Shown: piece after piece, positions 1-9,540 of the stretch
Layout: every line of letters begins with the position of its first letter
How positions within the stretch are numbered: position 1 is the first letter of the stretch
Source of the DNA: Rebecca billardiae RCC1528
Taxonomy: Eukaryota; Haptophyta
NCBI GenBank assembly: GCA_965240325.2
Contig: OZ251246.1
Span: 248,001 to 312,000 of the forward strand
Direction: 5' to 3'
DNA: 64,000 nt
Translations under genes and position numbers: made by a program
Notes under the pieces: model-generated
Seen by the model: the letters and a program-made list of their open reading frames with translations, nothing else
What the model was told of the DNA's origin: nothing
Databases searched by the model: none

Positions 1-17
1 TGACGACAATCGAATGA

Positions 18-173
18 GCACGAGTGCGCACGGAGGCGCTGGGCGCCGAGCTGGCGAAGCGCGGCGCCGAGCTCGACGCGCTGCGCGACGCGGCGACGCG
101 GACGCGCTGGGCGCGCGCGGCGCCCTCGTCGCGACGCCCCGTGCAGCAGCTCGAGCAGCCAGCTGTGGAGTAG
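18..173 (+). CDS. Possible last exon of a gene entering from the left
   Basis: From about position 18 one frame reads as a charged, helix-prone segment rich in Ala, Glu, Leu and Arg (it includes TEALGAELAKRGAELDALRD) and stops at TAG 171-173. An in-frame TGA lies at 15-17, so the segment would have to be a terminal exon whose acceptor lies around 15-20. The composition suggests a coiled-coil C-terminus. Frames overlapping it on the same strand are Arg/Ala-rich and look like GC-driven shadows. No family can be named, and the piece is short enough to be chance in GC-rich DNA. Confidence 0.25.
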   Translation, partial: ARVRTEALGAELAKRGAELDALRDAATRTRWARAAPSSRRPVQQLEQPAVE

Positions 174-818
174 ACGGCCGTCGACTCGAGGGCGCCACCG
201 CGCCGGGTGAGTAGTGAGCACGCACGGGCTCCGCCTCGGTCGGAGGCTGGCTGGCCGCCGCCGTGGCTTCGAGGCCGACGCGGCGGAGGAGGCGGCGGGC
301 GAGCACGGTGGCGCGGTGGAGCAGGCGCGCACGCGCGGCGGCAGGCGCGACCCGCCGCTCGCCTCGTTCCACCCCGAGCTCCGCTCGGTCTCGCCTCTCG
401 GTGCGCGGCTGCGCAGCGCCGTGAGCGCAGGCTGGGGCCGCTGGGGGTGGGGCCAGCAGAGTGGTGCGCGCTCTCGCTCTGCCGGCACGAGGCGCGCCGG
501 CTGAGCGACCAGGGCACCAGCGGCCCGTCGTCGAGCGCGTGGCGCAGCGCGAGCACCTCAAGGCAGGCTTGCCCTGCGCGCGCGCGCCGCTGCCCCGGCC
601 GCCGTCCGTACTTCTTCACGCCGCGGCGGGCCCGCGGCGACAGTCCTCATCGGCCCGCCATGTTGACCAGACTGAGACAGCAGCCGACGGAGGGTGCACC
701 GCGGGCCCCTAACTACGTTGGTTCTACGGAAGGACCGCGGAACGCGGTCATATATATATAGTCTTATGAACTCTTTCGATGGAATCTGAGCTAGTATAGA
801 CTGCTACTAGACTACTAG

Positions 819-855
<37 letters not shown>

Positions 856-1196
856 TCATATATATATAGTACGCTGCTAGTCTCTACTACCGTCAGCCGT
901 CTACGAGTTCGCGGCCACTCCGCGGGCCCCGGGAGTCGGGAGTGCCACCGTGCCGCTCCGCGCGAGCCAGTGTCGTACGGTCCGCTGACTCAGGCCGCGT
1001 GACTCATCGCGTCAGCACGGCCGCAAATATTGTATTCAAAACTAACCGCGGCGGCGCGGCCGGCGCGCGGCCGCGCGCGCATCGCCGCGGCCCGGCCGGC
1101 GGCGGCGGCACGGGCCGGCACCGGCACCCGGCCCGCGCGGTACCAATCCGCCGCGTCGTCTGACGACTCATCCGTGTCCGCAGCAGAGTCGCGCCC
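174..1196. other. Intergenic, no supported gene
   Basis: GC-rich open frames here translate to Arg/Ala/Gly/Pro-rich text with no recognisable domain, so I call no gene. The stretch contains an AT dinucleotide tract (about 821-850) and a short sequence that recurs at 24.35 kb, listed separately. Confidence 0.6.
697..755 (+). repeat. Short dispersed repeat, copy 1
   Basis: About 60 bp match 24348-24409 with a few substitutions. Both copies end in a perfect 7-bp stem with a 3-base loop (GACCGCG, GAA, CGCGGTC) followed by an AT-rich run. It may be the end of a degraded mobile element. No function is evident. Confidence 0.55.
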
Positions 1197-2102
1197 TCAG
1201 CGATGATGATGCTGGTGCTGGCCCGGAGACGGCGCGTGACTCTGATTGCGTACAAACCGGCTGCACTCCCTCCTGATCGGCCGCCCAAAGTGCGAGTACT
1301 CGCGCTGCGTGATGCGGCATAGCTGCCGGAGGCCGGGCGCGTAGATGGGAGCGGAGAGATTGTACTTGTACTGAAGCTCCTTGCCAGCCGCCTGCGCCAG
1401 CATCAGGTTTTGGTCGTTGCGCTGCCGTCCGCCGTCCGTGTGCCTGGGACTGAAGTCGAGACCATCTGGGAGTCCAGGCCAGCGTAGCGCGGCGAGGGTT
1501 GGCTGCAGCTCGCTGAGCGTGCCGGTCAGCGTCGGCTGGTCGCTGCGTGCCGTGCACACCAGGTCTTGCGGCCTGAAGTGATGGTCGATGCGGCGGCGCC
1601 CAGGGTTCGTCTCGAAGGCATTGCCCAGAGCCTTCACGTACATGTTGAACGTGAGGCAAGACCGATGCCCGCGCAACTCGCGTGGCAGCAGGTGCCTAAT
1701 GCGACCGATCAGGTCTTGAGCCTGGCACGGTCGCGTCGTCGAGCCCGGGCAGCAGCCGACCTTGTCGTGGAAGCCGCTGATGTAGCGATCGATCGGGTCC
1801 CTGATCACGTTGATCCGCATCTGCGCGACCTCGTCAATGTCATTGTCTTTCGAGTAGCGCACGTGCGGCACGCCGGTCCACCCGTCCGGCGCGTGACAGT
1901 TGCGGCCCTTGTCGCTGCTGAGCGCCGCGTGAAGCCCGCAGAAGAGAGTCGTCGAGCCGCACTTGTTGCACGCGCACAGGATGAGCTTCGTGCCTTGCAG
2001 GCCAGTGCCGCGGGCTGGAGGCTCGTACACGACCGTCTCGCCGCCAGCGAGCGCAGCCGCGACGAGCAGGACCACCGTGGGCGCAAACCGCCGTGGTGGC
2101 AT
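1197..2102 (-). CDS. Secreted/Golgi-type carbohydrate sulfotransferase, paralog 1
   Basis: The predicted protein has 301 residues and probably transfers sulfate from PAPS to a glycan in the secretory pathway. Residues 1-21 form a signal peptide or anchor (PTVVLLVAAALAGG). The segment at 40-55 (KLILCACNKCGSTTLF) matches the 5'-phosphosulfate-binding loop, with KCGSTT in the usual Lys-x-Gly-Ser/Thr position. The segment near 98-112 (NVIRDPIDRYISGF) matches the 3'-phosphate-binding RDPxxRxxSxF motif of the Sulfotransfer_2 group. Cys residues near 117-118 and 126 suggest an oxidising lumen. The ATG at 2102 is chosen because the signal peptide follows at once. A close paralog lies at 3554-4429; the two differ mostly in the middle and at the C-terminus, where this copy ends in a His-rich tail. 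Family assignment is good; the glycan acceptor is unknown. Confidence 0.85.
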   Translation of the reverse strand: MPPRRFAPTVVLLVAAALAGGETVVYEPPARGTGLQGTKLILCACNKCGSTTLFCGLHAALSSDKGRNCHAPDGWTGVPHVRYSKDNDIDEVAQMRINVIRDPIDRYISGFHDKVGCCPGSTTRPCQAQDLIGRIRHLLPRELRGHRSCLTFNMYVKALGNAFETNPGRRRIDHHFRPQDLVCTARSDQPTLTGTLSELQPTLAALRWPGLPDGLDFSPRHTDGGRQRNDQNLMLAQAAGKELQYKYNLSAPIYAPGLRQLCRITQREYSHFGRPIRRECSRFVRNQSHAPSPGQHQHHHR

Positions 2103-2150
2103 GGCTGCCGAGCTCTCAGCTCATGAAGATCTGATGATCACCAGGCAGCA
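2103..2150. promoter_or_regulatory. 48-bp shared promoter/5' region between head-to-head genes
   Basis: Only 48 bp separate the start codons of the sulfotransferase (minus) and the glycosyltransferase-like gene (plus). Either the two transcripts have very short leaders from a bidirectional promoter, or the leaders overlap the opposite coding region. No TATA-like box is evident. Confidence 0.45.
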
Positions 2151-3311
2151 ATGGCGGCTGCACCACAGGCGCTAGGTGCGATCTGGCTACTTGCGCTCGC
2201 GCGGCCGCGCGTCACGCTCGTCTCGATCGGCCTCGGCGCCAAGTTTGAGGCCGCGCTGGATTCATTGAATGCCACGGCGGCAGCAGCTGGGTTCGATCAC
2301 GTGCAGCTCTGGCGCACCACGGCCGAGCTGCTGGCTGACCCCAGCGTGCAAAGGCACGCTGATGCGATGCGCAGGCTGGAGGCGCTTCAGGACAGGCGGC
2401 CGTGGTGCATGGTGGGTAAGGGCATCGCGATCCTCCAGGCGATGGCCAAGAGCAAGCATGGGGACTACATCATGTGGGCCGACGCATCGCAGTATCACTC
2501 CGGCAGCCTCGCTGGTGTGGATGTGCGCGCAGCCATCGCCGCTCTCAACGAGCCGCCACCACGCCTGAAGCTGGACGCGCTCCCCACAGCCAGCGCGTGG
2601 GCGCGATGGCTGCGCATGCAGCCGGGCTCGCTCGAACAACTGGGATCCACGCGCACGCCCCGCAGCGCCTTCGGCCTGGTGGCATGCCCATTCGACTGCA
2701 GCACGCACAAGTCAACAGCAGAACTGTGCCTGACTAATGGTAGAAATTCTCACGTCTCAGTGCACACGACGCGAGCGTACGCACAGCGCATAGGGCACGC
2801 GGGGACATTCCTGTCGCAGCCGCACGTGCTGAACAGCAACATCCTCCTGTGCGTGGACAACAGCACCGAGCGCATCGTGCGCGAGTGGGTGAAGATGGCG
2901 TGGGACTCCCCAGAAGGCTTCTGCAAATCAAAACCGCAGGACCAGTCTGCCTGGAGCGTTCTGGTGCACAGCCTGGGGCTGCCACTGATCAACACGTGCC
3001 CATATTTGGCCGTCGCCCCGCACTGGGAGGAGGCTATGGATGCCGCGCACAACGCCACGCGCAGCGTCTATGTGAATTGCCACAGGACAACGAAGAGCAG
3101 TGCATTCATGCTGCGCGCTCTCTCTGAGAGAAGGTTCATGGTGCTGCAAGCGCGGGCTCGAGAGACGGCGGGCGGGCGCCCAGGCGCACACGCCAGTGGC
3201 ATGGTGGCGCGGTCCTCAGTGTACATGCCCACTTGCGACGGTTCCTCGCAGCGGCGTTCCCAGCCGGCGACGAAATTCTGGCAGGCCCGGCGCGCAGGGC
3301 CAGGTGCGTGA
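2151..3311 (+). CDS. Putative GT-A-type glycosyltransferase
   Basis: The protein has 386 residues. Residues 1-25 are hydrophobic (GAIWLLALARPRVTLVSIGLG) and may be a signal anchor running into the first strand. The segment near 88-116 reads GKGIAILQAMA, then GDYIMWADASQYH. The pattern resembles the nucleotide-sugar-binding strand and acidic motif of algal and plant GT-A-like proteins, with Asp111 as the candidate metal or substrate residue. Further on, the order LNSNILLC, then DQSAWSVLV, fits the 'found a figure/DQs' region of the same superfamily. Several Cys and Asn-x-Ser/Thr sites suit a Golgi lumenal enzyme. Lying between two sulfotransferase genes, it may add the sugar that those enzymes sulfate, which is inference. 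The exact CAZy family cannot be assigned by eye, and the last 60 residues look poorly conserved. Confidence 0.6.
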   Translation: MAAAPQALGAIWLLALARPRVTLVSIGLGAKFEAALDSLNATAAAAGFDHVQLWRTTAELLADPSVQRHADAMRRLEALQDRRPWCMVGKGIAILQAMAKSKHGDYIMWADASQYHSGSLAGVDVRAAIAALNEPPPRLKLDALPTASAWARWLRMQPGSLEQLGSTRTPRSAFGLVACPFDCSTHKSTAELCLTNGRNSHVSVHTTRAYAQRIGHAGTFLSQPHVLNSNILLCVDNSTERIVREWVKMAWDSPEGFCKSKPQDQSAWSVLVHSLGLPLINTCPYLAVAPHWEEAMDAAHNATRSVYVNCHRTTKSSAFMLRALSERRFMVLQARARETAGGRPGAHASGMVARSSVYMPTCDGSSQRRSQPATKFWQARRAGPGA

Positions 3312-3553
3312 GTTTGACTCAGTCACAGTGACTGCGTCGGCGTCGCACACGACAAAATCAAAAATAATAATAAGCATATTCATCATCATCAAATTAAACT
3401 ATTATTATATTATATATAAAAATATACTAGAATACTGCTGCTATTATTTTAATAAGAAGCTAGTTGATGGCTGAATATAATTATAAACTGCCCTGGCGGC
3501 GACTGTCCAATTGTTGTAGTCACCGACACTGGCTCTTGAATCAGTAGGTCACA
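3312..3553. other. AT-rich convergent 3' region
   Basis: This lies between the 3' ends of the glycosyltransferase-like gene and the second sulfotransferase gene. It switches abruptly to AT-rich DNA at about 3355-3490, with ATAATAATA-type runs, unlike the surrounding GC-rich sequence. It probably carries 3' UTRs and polyadenylation sites of both genes. No gene is seen. Confidence 0.5.
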
Positions 3554-4429
3554 TCAGTGCGTGCGCAAAGCGCGGCTGCACTCTCTCCTGATCGGCCGCC
3601 CAAAGTGCGAGTACTCGCGCTGCGTGATGCGGCATAGCTGCGGCACGCTTGGCGCATAGATGGGAGCGGAGAGATTGTACTTGTACTGCGGCTCGTGGCC
3701 GCTGCGCTCCAGCACATTACCATCGGCGCGCTGCCATCCACCGTCTGCGTGTCTAGTGCCGAAGTCGAGGGTCCCTGGGAGTCCAGGCCAGCGTAGCGCG
3801 GCGAGGGTTGGCTGCAGCTCGCTGAGCGTGCCGGTCAGCGTCGGCTGGTCGCTGCGTGCCGTGCACACCAGGTCTTGCGGCCTGAAGTGGTGGTCGATGC
3901 GCAGCCGCCCAGCGTCCGTCTGGAAGGCGTTGCCCAGCGCACCCACGAACAGATCAAACGTGACGCACGGGCGCGAACGCGCCGCCCTTGGCAGCAGGGA
4001 CCTGATGCGACTGACGATGTTCTGCTGCTTCGATTGGCACGGCTGCCACGTGGAGCCCGGGCAGCAGCCGACCTTGTCGTGGAAGCCGCTGATGTAGCGA
4101 TCGATCGGGTCCCTGATCACGTTGACCCGGAGCTGCGCTGTTTCGTTGACGTCATCGAGTTTGGAGTAGCGCACGTGCTGCACGCTGGCCCACTTTTCAG
4201 CCGTGTGGCAGCCGCCCGTCGAGTTCCATTCGCCGCTGCTGAGAGCCTCTTGGAGCCCGCAGAAGAGGGTCGTCGAGCCGCACTTGTTGCACGCGCACAG
4301 GATGAGCTTCGTGCCTCGCAGGCCAGTGCCGCGGGCTGGTGGCTCGTACACGACAGTCTCGCCGCCGGCGAGCGCAGCCGCGACAGCGAGAGCCAGAGCC
4401 ACGGACGGCAAACGCACAGCAGGCGGCAT
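3554..4429 (-). CDS. Secreted/Golgi-type carbohydrate sulfotransferase, paralog 2
   Basis: The protein has 291 residues. It shares with the first copy the signal peptide (LALAVAAALAGGETVVYEPP), the KCGSTT PAPS loop, the NVIRDPIDRYISGFHDK motif, the DHHFRPQDLVCTARSDQPTL segment and the Cys/Asn pattern. It most likely sulfates an exported glycan using PAPS. I place the start at 4429 because this Met aligns with the paralog's Met and opens the signal peptide. An upstream in-frame ATG at 4570 lies inside the neighbouring foldback element and would add 47 unrelated residues. The duplication is fairly recent: long blocks are identical and the differences cluster around the middle. The element sits only about 55 bp upstream of the start, so it could influence expression. 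Confidence 0.85.
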   Translation of the reverse strand: MPPAVRLPSVALALAVAAALAGGETVVYEPPARGTGLRGTKLILCACNKCGSTTLFCGLQEALSSGEWNSTGGCHTAEKWASVQHVRYSKLDDVNETAQLRVNVIRDPIDRYISGFHDKVGCCPGSTWQPCQSKQQNIVSRIRSLLPRAARSRPCVTFDLFVGALGNAFQTDAGRLRIDHHFRPQDLVCTARSDQPTLTGTLSELQPTLAALRWPGLPGTLDFGTRHADGGWQRADGNVLERSGHEPQYKYNLSAPIYAPSVPQLCRITQREYSHFGRPIRRECSRALRTH

Positions 4430-4483
4430 CGTGGGACGAAGCCCATTGATTAGCCCATCATTGATTACTGCATCACAATGCTG

Positions 4484-5437
4484 TATGGATACGGGAGGTG
4501 TCACCAAACCGAGCTCAGAATGAGGAGTGTACCGAGCTAAGCGGATGTACCATGGTACACTTTGGTACATAATTGGTACACTATTGGTACACTATTGGTA
4601 CATGTAAAGATGTACCAAGTGTACCAATAGTGTACCAATTATGTACCAAAGTGTACCAACGCATCCTGACAATGTACCAAATGCCATTGGGTGTACCATG
4701 GTACATTTTGGTACATCCACATAGCACATGTTGGTACATTACCTGATGTACCAACTCCTCCCAAATGTACCAACTCGTCCGAAGAATGTACCAATGTGTC
4801 CCAACGATGTACCAAATGTACCATACCATGTGTACCAACCGTCCCCCAATGTACCATCAATGTACCAACTTTTCATGAATGTACCAATAGTGTACCATCG
4901 TCGGCGATTCAGAGCAGTGGTACACTTTCCTGGGTGTACCTGGTACACCCAGAATCCCACCAAGTTGGTACATTCCGCTGAAATTATTTGGTACACTTGG
5001 TACATTTTCAGGACGAGTTGGTACATTTTTTGGTACACCCTGGGACAAGTTGGTACACTTTGGGGAGCAGTTGGTACATTCAGGGAGGAGTTGGTACACT
5101 TGGTACACTTTTGTGTGCAAACTGGTACATGGTTGGTACACGTTGGTACACTCATGAAATGTACCAAAGTGTACCATTTATGTACCAAAGTGTACATGGT
5201 ACACCCAACGACATTTGGTACATTGTCAGGATGCGTTGGTACACTTTGGTCACACCATTGGTACACTATTGGTACACTATTGGTACACTATTGGTACACT
5301 TGGTACATCTTTACATGTACCAATAGTGTACCAATAGTGATGTACCAATTATGTACCAAAGTGTACCATGGTACATCCGCTTAGCTCGGTACACTCCGGT
5401 TCTGAGCTCGGTTTGGTCGATCTACCCGTATGGATAC
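4484..5437. mobile_element. Foldback element built from TGGTACA/TGTACCA words
   Basis: Outer arms of about 200 bp are inverted copies of each other. The left arm runs from about 4486 and the right arm ends about 5437; both contain CCAAACCGAGCTCAG and GTGTACCGAGCTAAGCGG in opposite orientation, then matching strings of TGGTACA and TGTACCA. The interior is also made of these words at irregular spacing, mostly TGTACCA on the left and TGGTACA on the right, so almost any part can pair with another. No protein is encoded; open frames in it are Tyr/Val/Thr/Pro repeats caused by the word. Similarity becomes patchy at the outer edge, and I could not see a clean target duplication. Confidence 0.75.
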
Positions 5438-5684
5438 TACCCATATACTAAGCAAGTAGTTATTGGGGAACCAGCATGCAGCCTGCGCGTTGGCCAGCTA
5501 GGGACAACCACGGTTCCGGTTCTTTTCAAATATCGCTTTTAAAAAAATAATAAATGGTGTTCCACCCCTTGTAGCTATAACAGTTCTCTGCACAGTGGAA
5601 TTTACCCACCACAGGTGCATGGTTTCTGCACCCTGGCTGCTCCCTCGTGTTTGTCCAGCTGGCGCAACGCTCCGACAGTGTATC
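5438..5684. other. Intergenic; ends in the 4-bp target duplication of element A
   Basis: No gene is recognised. Position 5681-5684 is TATC, repeated at 23110-23113 beyond the far end of element A. The two together are the target-site duplication of the whole 5685-23109 structure. Confidence 0.6.
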
Positions 5685-6851
5685 GGGTGGAATTCCCATT
5701 TTCTGGCGCACTTCCGCACTGGGGAGGCGGAAAAGCGGCATTTAATACGCGAATAAGGAATAAAATAATAATGGGAATAAAGCGCACGCAGTGCGAAGAA
5801 AGTTTTTCGCGGGTTACATTGTAGTATCAGCGTAGTTACTATGCGAAGCACCATCTGCTGCGAGGCGGCCTGCTTGCGCACGCGGCGTCCCGAGCACCCT
5901 CGGGGCTCAGCTGCGGCTTGGCCTGCGCACGCTCAGCAAGCTCGCGTGCGGCCTGCACCTTGCCCGCCGCCTTGACTCTCGAGCAAGAGGATCGACGTAA
6001 GTAAGAGTGAGCGTGTGCCGCCGAGCTGCTGTCCGGCAGCCACCCGCGACTGCAGCCGCTGGCCGCGGTGCCTGGCCTCGGCGCGGCCCCACAGGCTCAG
6101 CGCTGGGAGCTCATCCTCCTCCTGCGCTCCTCCTCCAGGCGTTTGAGCCGCCGCCGCCTTGGCCGCCTCGTCCTCGTCGATCAGCTGAACGGCGGGAGTG
6201 ATGTCTCTGCTCAGCTGAGTGTGACGTGACAAGCGAGGCGACGAGCGACAGCAGCCCGATGACCAAGCCGACGAGCTCATCGTACGAGCCGTCACGCGTG
6301 CGCTCGTGCCGTGTCTGAGCTGGCTCGCGCTCGTACGCCGACCAGGCTTTGCTCGGACTGAACGCGTGTGCTCAGGCGTCCTTGCGTGTGCGCTTGGACG
6401 GCCGCGGGCCGTCATCTGGTCCGACCGCGCGCAGCTCGATCTCGGAAGCGTTGAGCTGCTCCGCGGTTGACTCACCCTCTACCTCAGGTTCGACCACGGC
6501 AGCAGGCCCCGCAGCAGCCGCCAGGTAGCATCGGCAGGAGCCCCTGCGCCACCCGACGCCGTCCGCACATCGGCCAGCTTGCCGCACACGCGCTGGACCA
6601 CGGCCTCGCCGCGCTTGACGCGGATGTGGTGCCAGGTCGTCGTGCCAATCGTTTGGCTATCGACAACGGGCACGGGCACCTCGATCACGACAACGCCTGT
6701 CGCGTAGGCTGTGTAGCGATGTCCGTCCACGACTCCGTCGTGGGTGGACGGCGCACGCCATCGCGGCCGTGGGCGCAAGTGTCTCGTGAATTGTTTTTTT
6801 ATTCACTAATTCGCCCAGCCGCTACATCGAACTCGACAACGGTTGCTTTTA

Positions 6852-7645
6852 TAGTCCCTCACAAGTTTAAGCCTCCCGACATTGTTCGCCATATCAGCGC
6901 AGCAAAGCAGCGGCGCGCCACCATACCAGGGGCGTACTTGGCCCACTCCACTGCCGTGCACATGAGGTGCGCCCGGACCCGATTGCTCGAGTCCTCGCAA
7001 ATAGGCGTGGCTGTGCATCCTGGGTTGACGTTTGGTACCCGGCGGCCGGCGAGCTCGACTGGCGGCGAGCAGACCTGCCTGCGTGCCGCCGGCTGTCGGC
7101 AGCCTCCGTGCGCTGAGCCGCGCGCCGCGCGGTGCGTGTGCGACGTAGCTCCGCCCACGCCACGCATGCACCCTCGCGCCGCGCCGCCAGCTTGGCGCTG
7201 CCGTCAGCCAGAGCCGATCGAGTGCATGCCCGAGCCTGCTCCGAGAGCATCAATATGGGCTGCGTGTGGCTGCGCGTGCACTTTCGTCGCCTAATTTTGC
7301 CAGCGTCGAGTTGGCGCGTGGCACGCCCACCGTAGCAGCACGACTCCCGAATGCACAAAAGCCGGGGGTCAGCTGAATTAATGCAGCTCACACGACCGCG
7401 CTCCACGCCGAAAACCAGCCCGTAGCTGCCCGCCGGCTGGCTCGTGCATGCGCACCGACTGCCGGGCGCATCGACACCGTGGCGCACAGAGCGCGGGTGC
7501 CGCGGCCGGGTGGGTATGTACTGACGCGGCTGGGCCTGGTGCATGCGCGGGCGGATGGGCTCTGCCCGGGTCGGCGCGTAGCGGGCGTGCGGGCTGAGAC
7601 AAAGTCGTGCCTGCTGCAGCCGGCAACTAAATTTGTGGGTCCCTA
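6852..7645 (+). mobile_element. Element B, copy 1 (non-autonomous, 794 bp)
   Basis: It begins TAGTCCCTCACAAGTTTA and ends, read on the other strand, TAGGGACCCACAAATTTA: imperfect inverted ends next to TA, in the style of Tc1/mariner-class MITEs. It is GC-rich with no recognisable protein. Sequence and reading frames match the copy at 22140-22933 throughout. Confidence 0.75.
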
Positions 7646-8120
7646 AGTGAGCAGGTAGTAGAAAAGTCGGAACGAGGGCGAGGGCGACGGCGAGCGAGGC
7701 CGGCGTCGGTCCACATGGGTCGGGGATATTCCCGCCGTGCAGCGATCCCAGCGCGTCGTCCGCCTCCGGCGAGTTGGTGGGGCACAGGAGCCCACATCTT
7801 GCGCAGAGCAGCTGAGGTTAATCGGACGCTCCCGCGCGGCGGCGGGGCCGGCAGTTGGGGCCTCCACTGGGTTGGACTTGCGCCACGCCGCTTGTCATAG
7901 CTCGACGAGCTCAACCCGTGGCGCCGAGCTCGTGCCCAGCGCACATCCGCGAGGGCGTGCGGCCCCAGCGCACGCGGCGGCTGCGTCGCTGGGGCGCTCG
8001 CCATGGACGGAACGAGTTCGAATAGAGGCCACACCGCTTCGTCAGCTGTAAGATCAACTTTGGGCGGCTCGGGACGTAACGTGCAGTCATCTTTGGTGGC
8101 CAAGCAGCCGGCGGCGGCTG

Positions 8121-9422
8121 ATGGGCCGCGCGCCGACCGCGCCCAAAGATCGGCGCGGGCGCAAAGGCGCCCACCGCGTCGGCTACGCTCCGAACAGGCG
8201 GGTATCGCGGGAGTGTATTGCTCTGGATTACAACCCGAAGGCCCTGGGCCCTGAGGAGAGGTTTCACCATGCGATCGGCGCGTGCGTGCTGTGCCTCAAT
8301 GAAGGCTCTCCGTTGGCCTCAGCTTTCCAGAGGGCGGCGCGGTCGGCCGAGGTCACCGAGAAGACGATGAAGAAGTGGTTCATGGACTGGCACACGGAGG
8401 GCTGGCACATTGATGCTGACGGGAAGCCGAAGCGCGGTCCACGCCCACGCCTCAGTGCCGAGGCGCAGGCGGCGCTTACGTCCGAGCTCAGCGCCGGGCC
8501 GGCTGGTCAGAGTGTGCGGAAGGCTGCGTGCCGCGCCGTCGGTGCTGGATCGCTCGATGCGTCCGCGCTCGACGTCTCCGACGAGACGCTACGCCGCGCG
8601 GCGCGGAAGAAGATGGATTGGGAGCCGCTCAAGGTGAGGAAGCAGATCACGGCTCAGCAGGCGAAGAAGCGGGTGGCGTTCGCACGGTGGCTGCAGAGAG
8701 TCAAGGCGATGGTTGACAGGCTGTTCTTCACCGACTCGAAGTACTTCAAGTTCGACGTCACGAACCGGAGCACGGTGATGTCGTGGACGCTGCGTGACGA
8801 GCCCAAGCGCAAGCTGAACCAGGTCCAGGCAGGTGACTGCGTGATCCATGGCTACGCCGGCGCCTGCTCTCGCGGCATCACGCCGCTCTATTTTGCCACG
8901 GGCACTCACGGCCGCACGCATGAGAATGGTCGCGGCAAGCAGTGCCGTGGCGTGTGCTGGAAGGAGTACCTGAACGACGTGCTGCCTTTCCTGGACAAGG
9001 AGGCCCAGGCGCTCTTCGGCGACTTCATCAGACAGATGATCTTCCAGCAGGACAGTGCCTCACCCCACACGGCGCTGGCTGTGCGCCAATGGCTCGACGA
9101 GCGGTTTGGCCCCGAGGGACACCTTGGCCCCAAGTCCACCGAGGGTCAGCCGGGCCGTAGCTGGCCGCCGAACAGCGCCGACTTGTCGCTCATTGAGCAT
9201 GTCTGGGCGCGCGTGGAGCAGCTTCTCAACGCATGGAAGCACAAGTGGTGCACCGACAACCCGAGCAAGCAGCGGCCAACCTTCAAGGAGTTCGAGGAGG
9301 TGGTGAAGGCTAAGTTCGAGGAGGTACGGAACGACAAGAAGTTCATCCAGGCGCTGTTCAAATCCTATCGGCGTCGGCTGCAGGACTGCGTCGAGACCAA
9401 GGGTGAGCAGCGCGTGCGCTGA
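8121..9422 (+). CDS. IS630/Tc1/mariner-type transposase, unit 1
   Basis: The protein has 433 residues and catalyses cut-and-paste transposition into TA. Residues about 45-185 are helical and basic, the expected place of the helix-turn-helix DNA-binding region (RSAEVTEKTMKKWF is a candidate recognition segment). The catalytic core shows LFFTDSKYF with Asp205, then IFQQDSASPHTAL with Asp311, then WPPNSADLSLIEHVW with Asp354 and Glu359. Asp311 and Glu359 have 47 residues between them, longer than the 34 of Tc1, because of a Gly/Pro-rich stretch at about 329-347. The start at 8121 is the first ATG of the frame. No stop or frameshift is seen, so the enzyme may be active. Confidence 0.9.
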   Translation: MGRAPTAPKDRRGRKGAHRVGYAPNRRVSRECIALDYNPKALGPEERFHHAIGACVLCLNEGSPLASAFQRAARSAEVTEKTMKKWFMDWHTEGWHIDADGKPKRGPRPRLSAEAQAALTSELSAGPAGQSVRKAACRAVGAGSLDASALDVSDETLRRAARKKMDWEPLKVRKQITAQQAKKRVAFARWLQRVKAMVDRLFFTDSKYFKFDVTNRSTVMSWTLRDEPKRKLNQVQAGDCVIHGYAGACSRGITPLYFATGTHGRTHENGRGKQCRGVCWKEYLNDVLPFLDKEAQALFGDFIRQMIFQQDSASPHTALAVRQWLDERFGPEGHLGPKSTEGQPGRSWPPNSADLSLIEHVWARVEQLLNAWKHKWCTDNPSKQRPTFKEFEEVVKAKFEEVRNDKKFIQALFKSYRRRLQDCVETKGEQRVR

Positions 9423-9540
9423 AGAGCAGTGTCGGACAATGATGGTATATAGTTTATTAGCTGCTCAGTATAGTAGATCTCGAGTCATATCATATCAGCC
9501 TATAGGCTATAGCTTACTCTACGTCTAACGTCACGTCTCA

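Noticed and set aside
4430-4570. N-terminal extension of the second sulfotransferase to ATG 4570
   Set aside because: The added 47 residues come from the foldback element and are absent from the paralog, and the signal peptide would no longer be terminal.
4581-5384. Frames rich in Tyr/Val/Thr/Pro in the TGGTACA region as a repeat protein
   Set aside because: Present on both strands in several frames, as expected from a 7-bp word and its complement.
4551-5400. CRISPR array
   Set aside because: Repeats are 7 bp, irregularly spaced and in both orientations, the DNA is eukaryotic, and there are no cas genes.
8003-8120. An upstream coding exon for the transposase (ATG 8003, GTAAGA donor at 8048)
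   Set aside because: The nearby acceptors do not restore the transposase frame, and the single frame from 8121 already gives a full-length enzyme.
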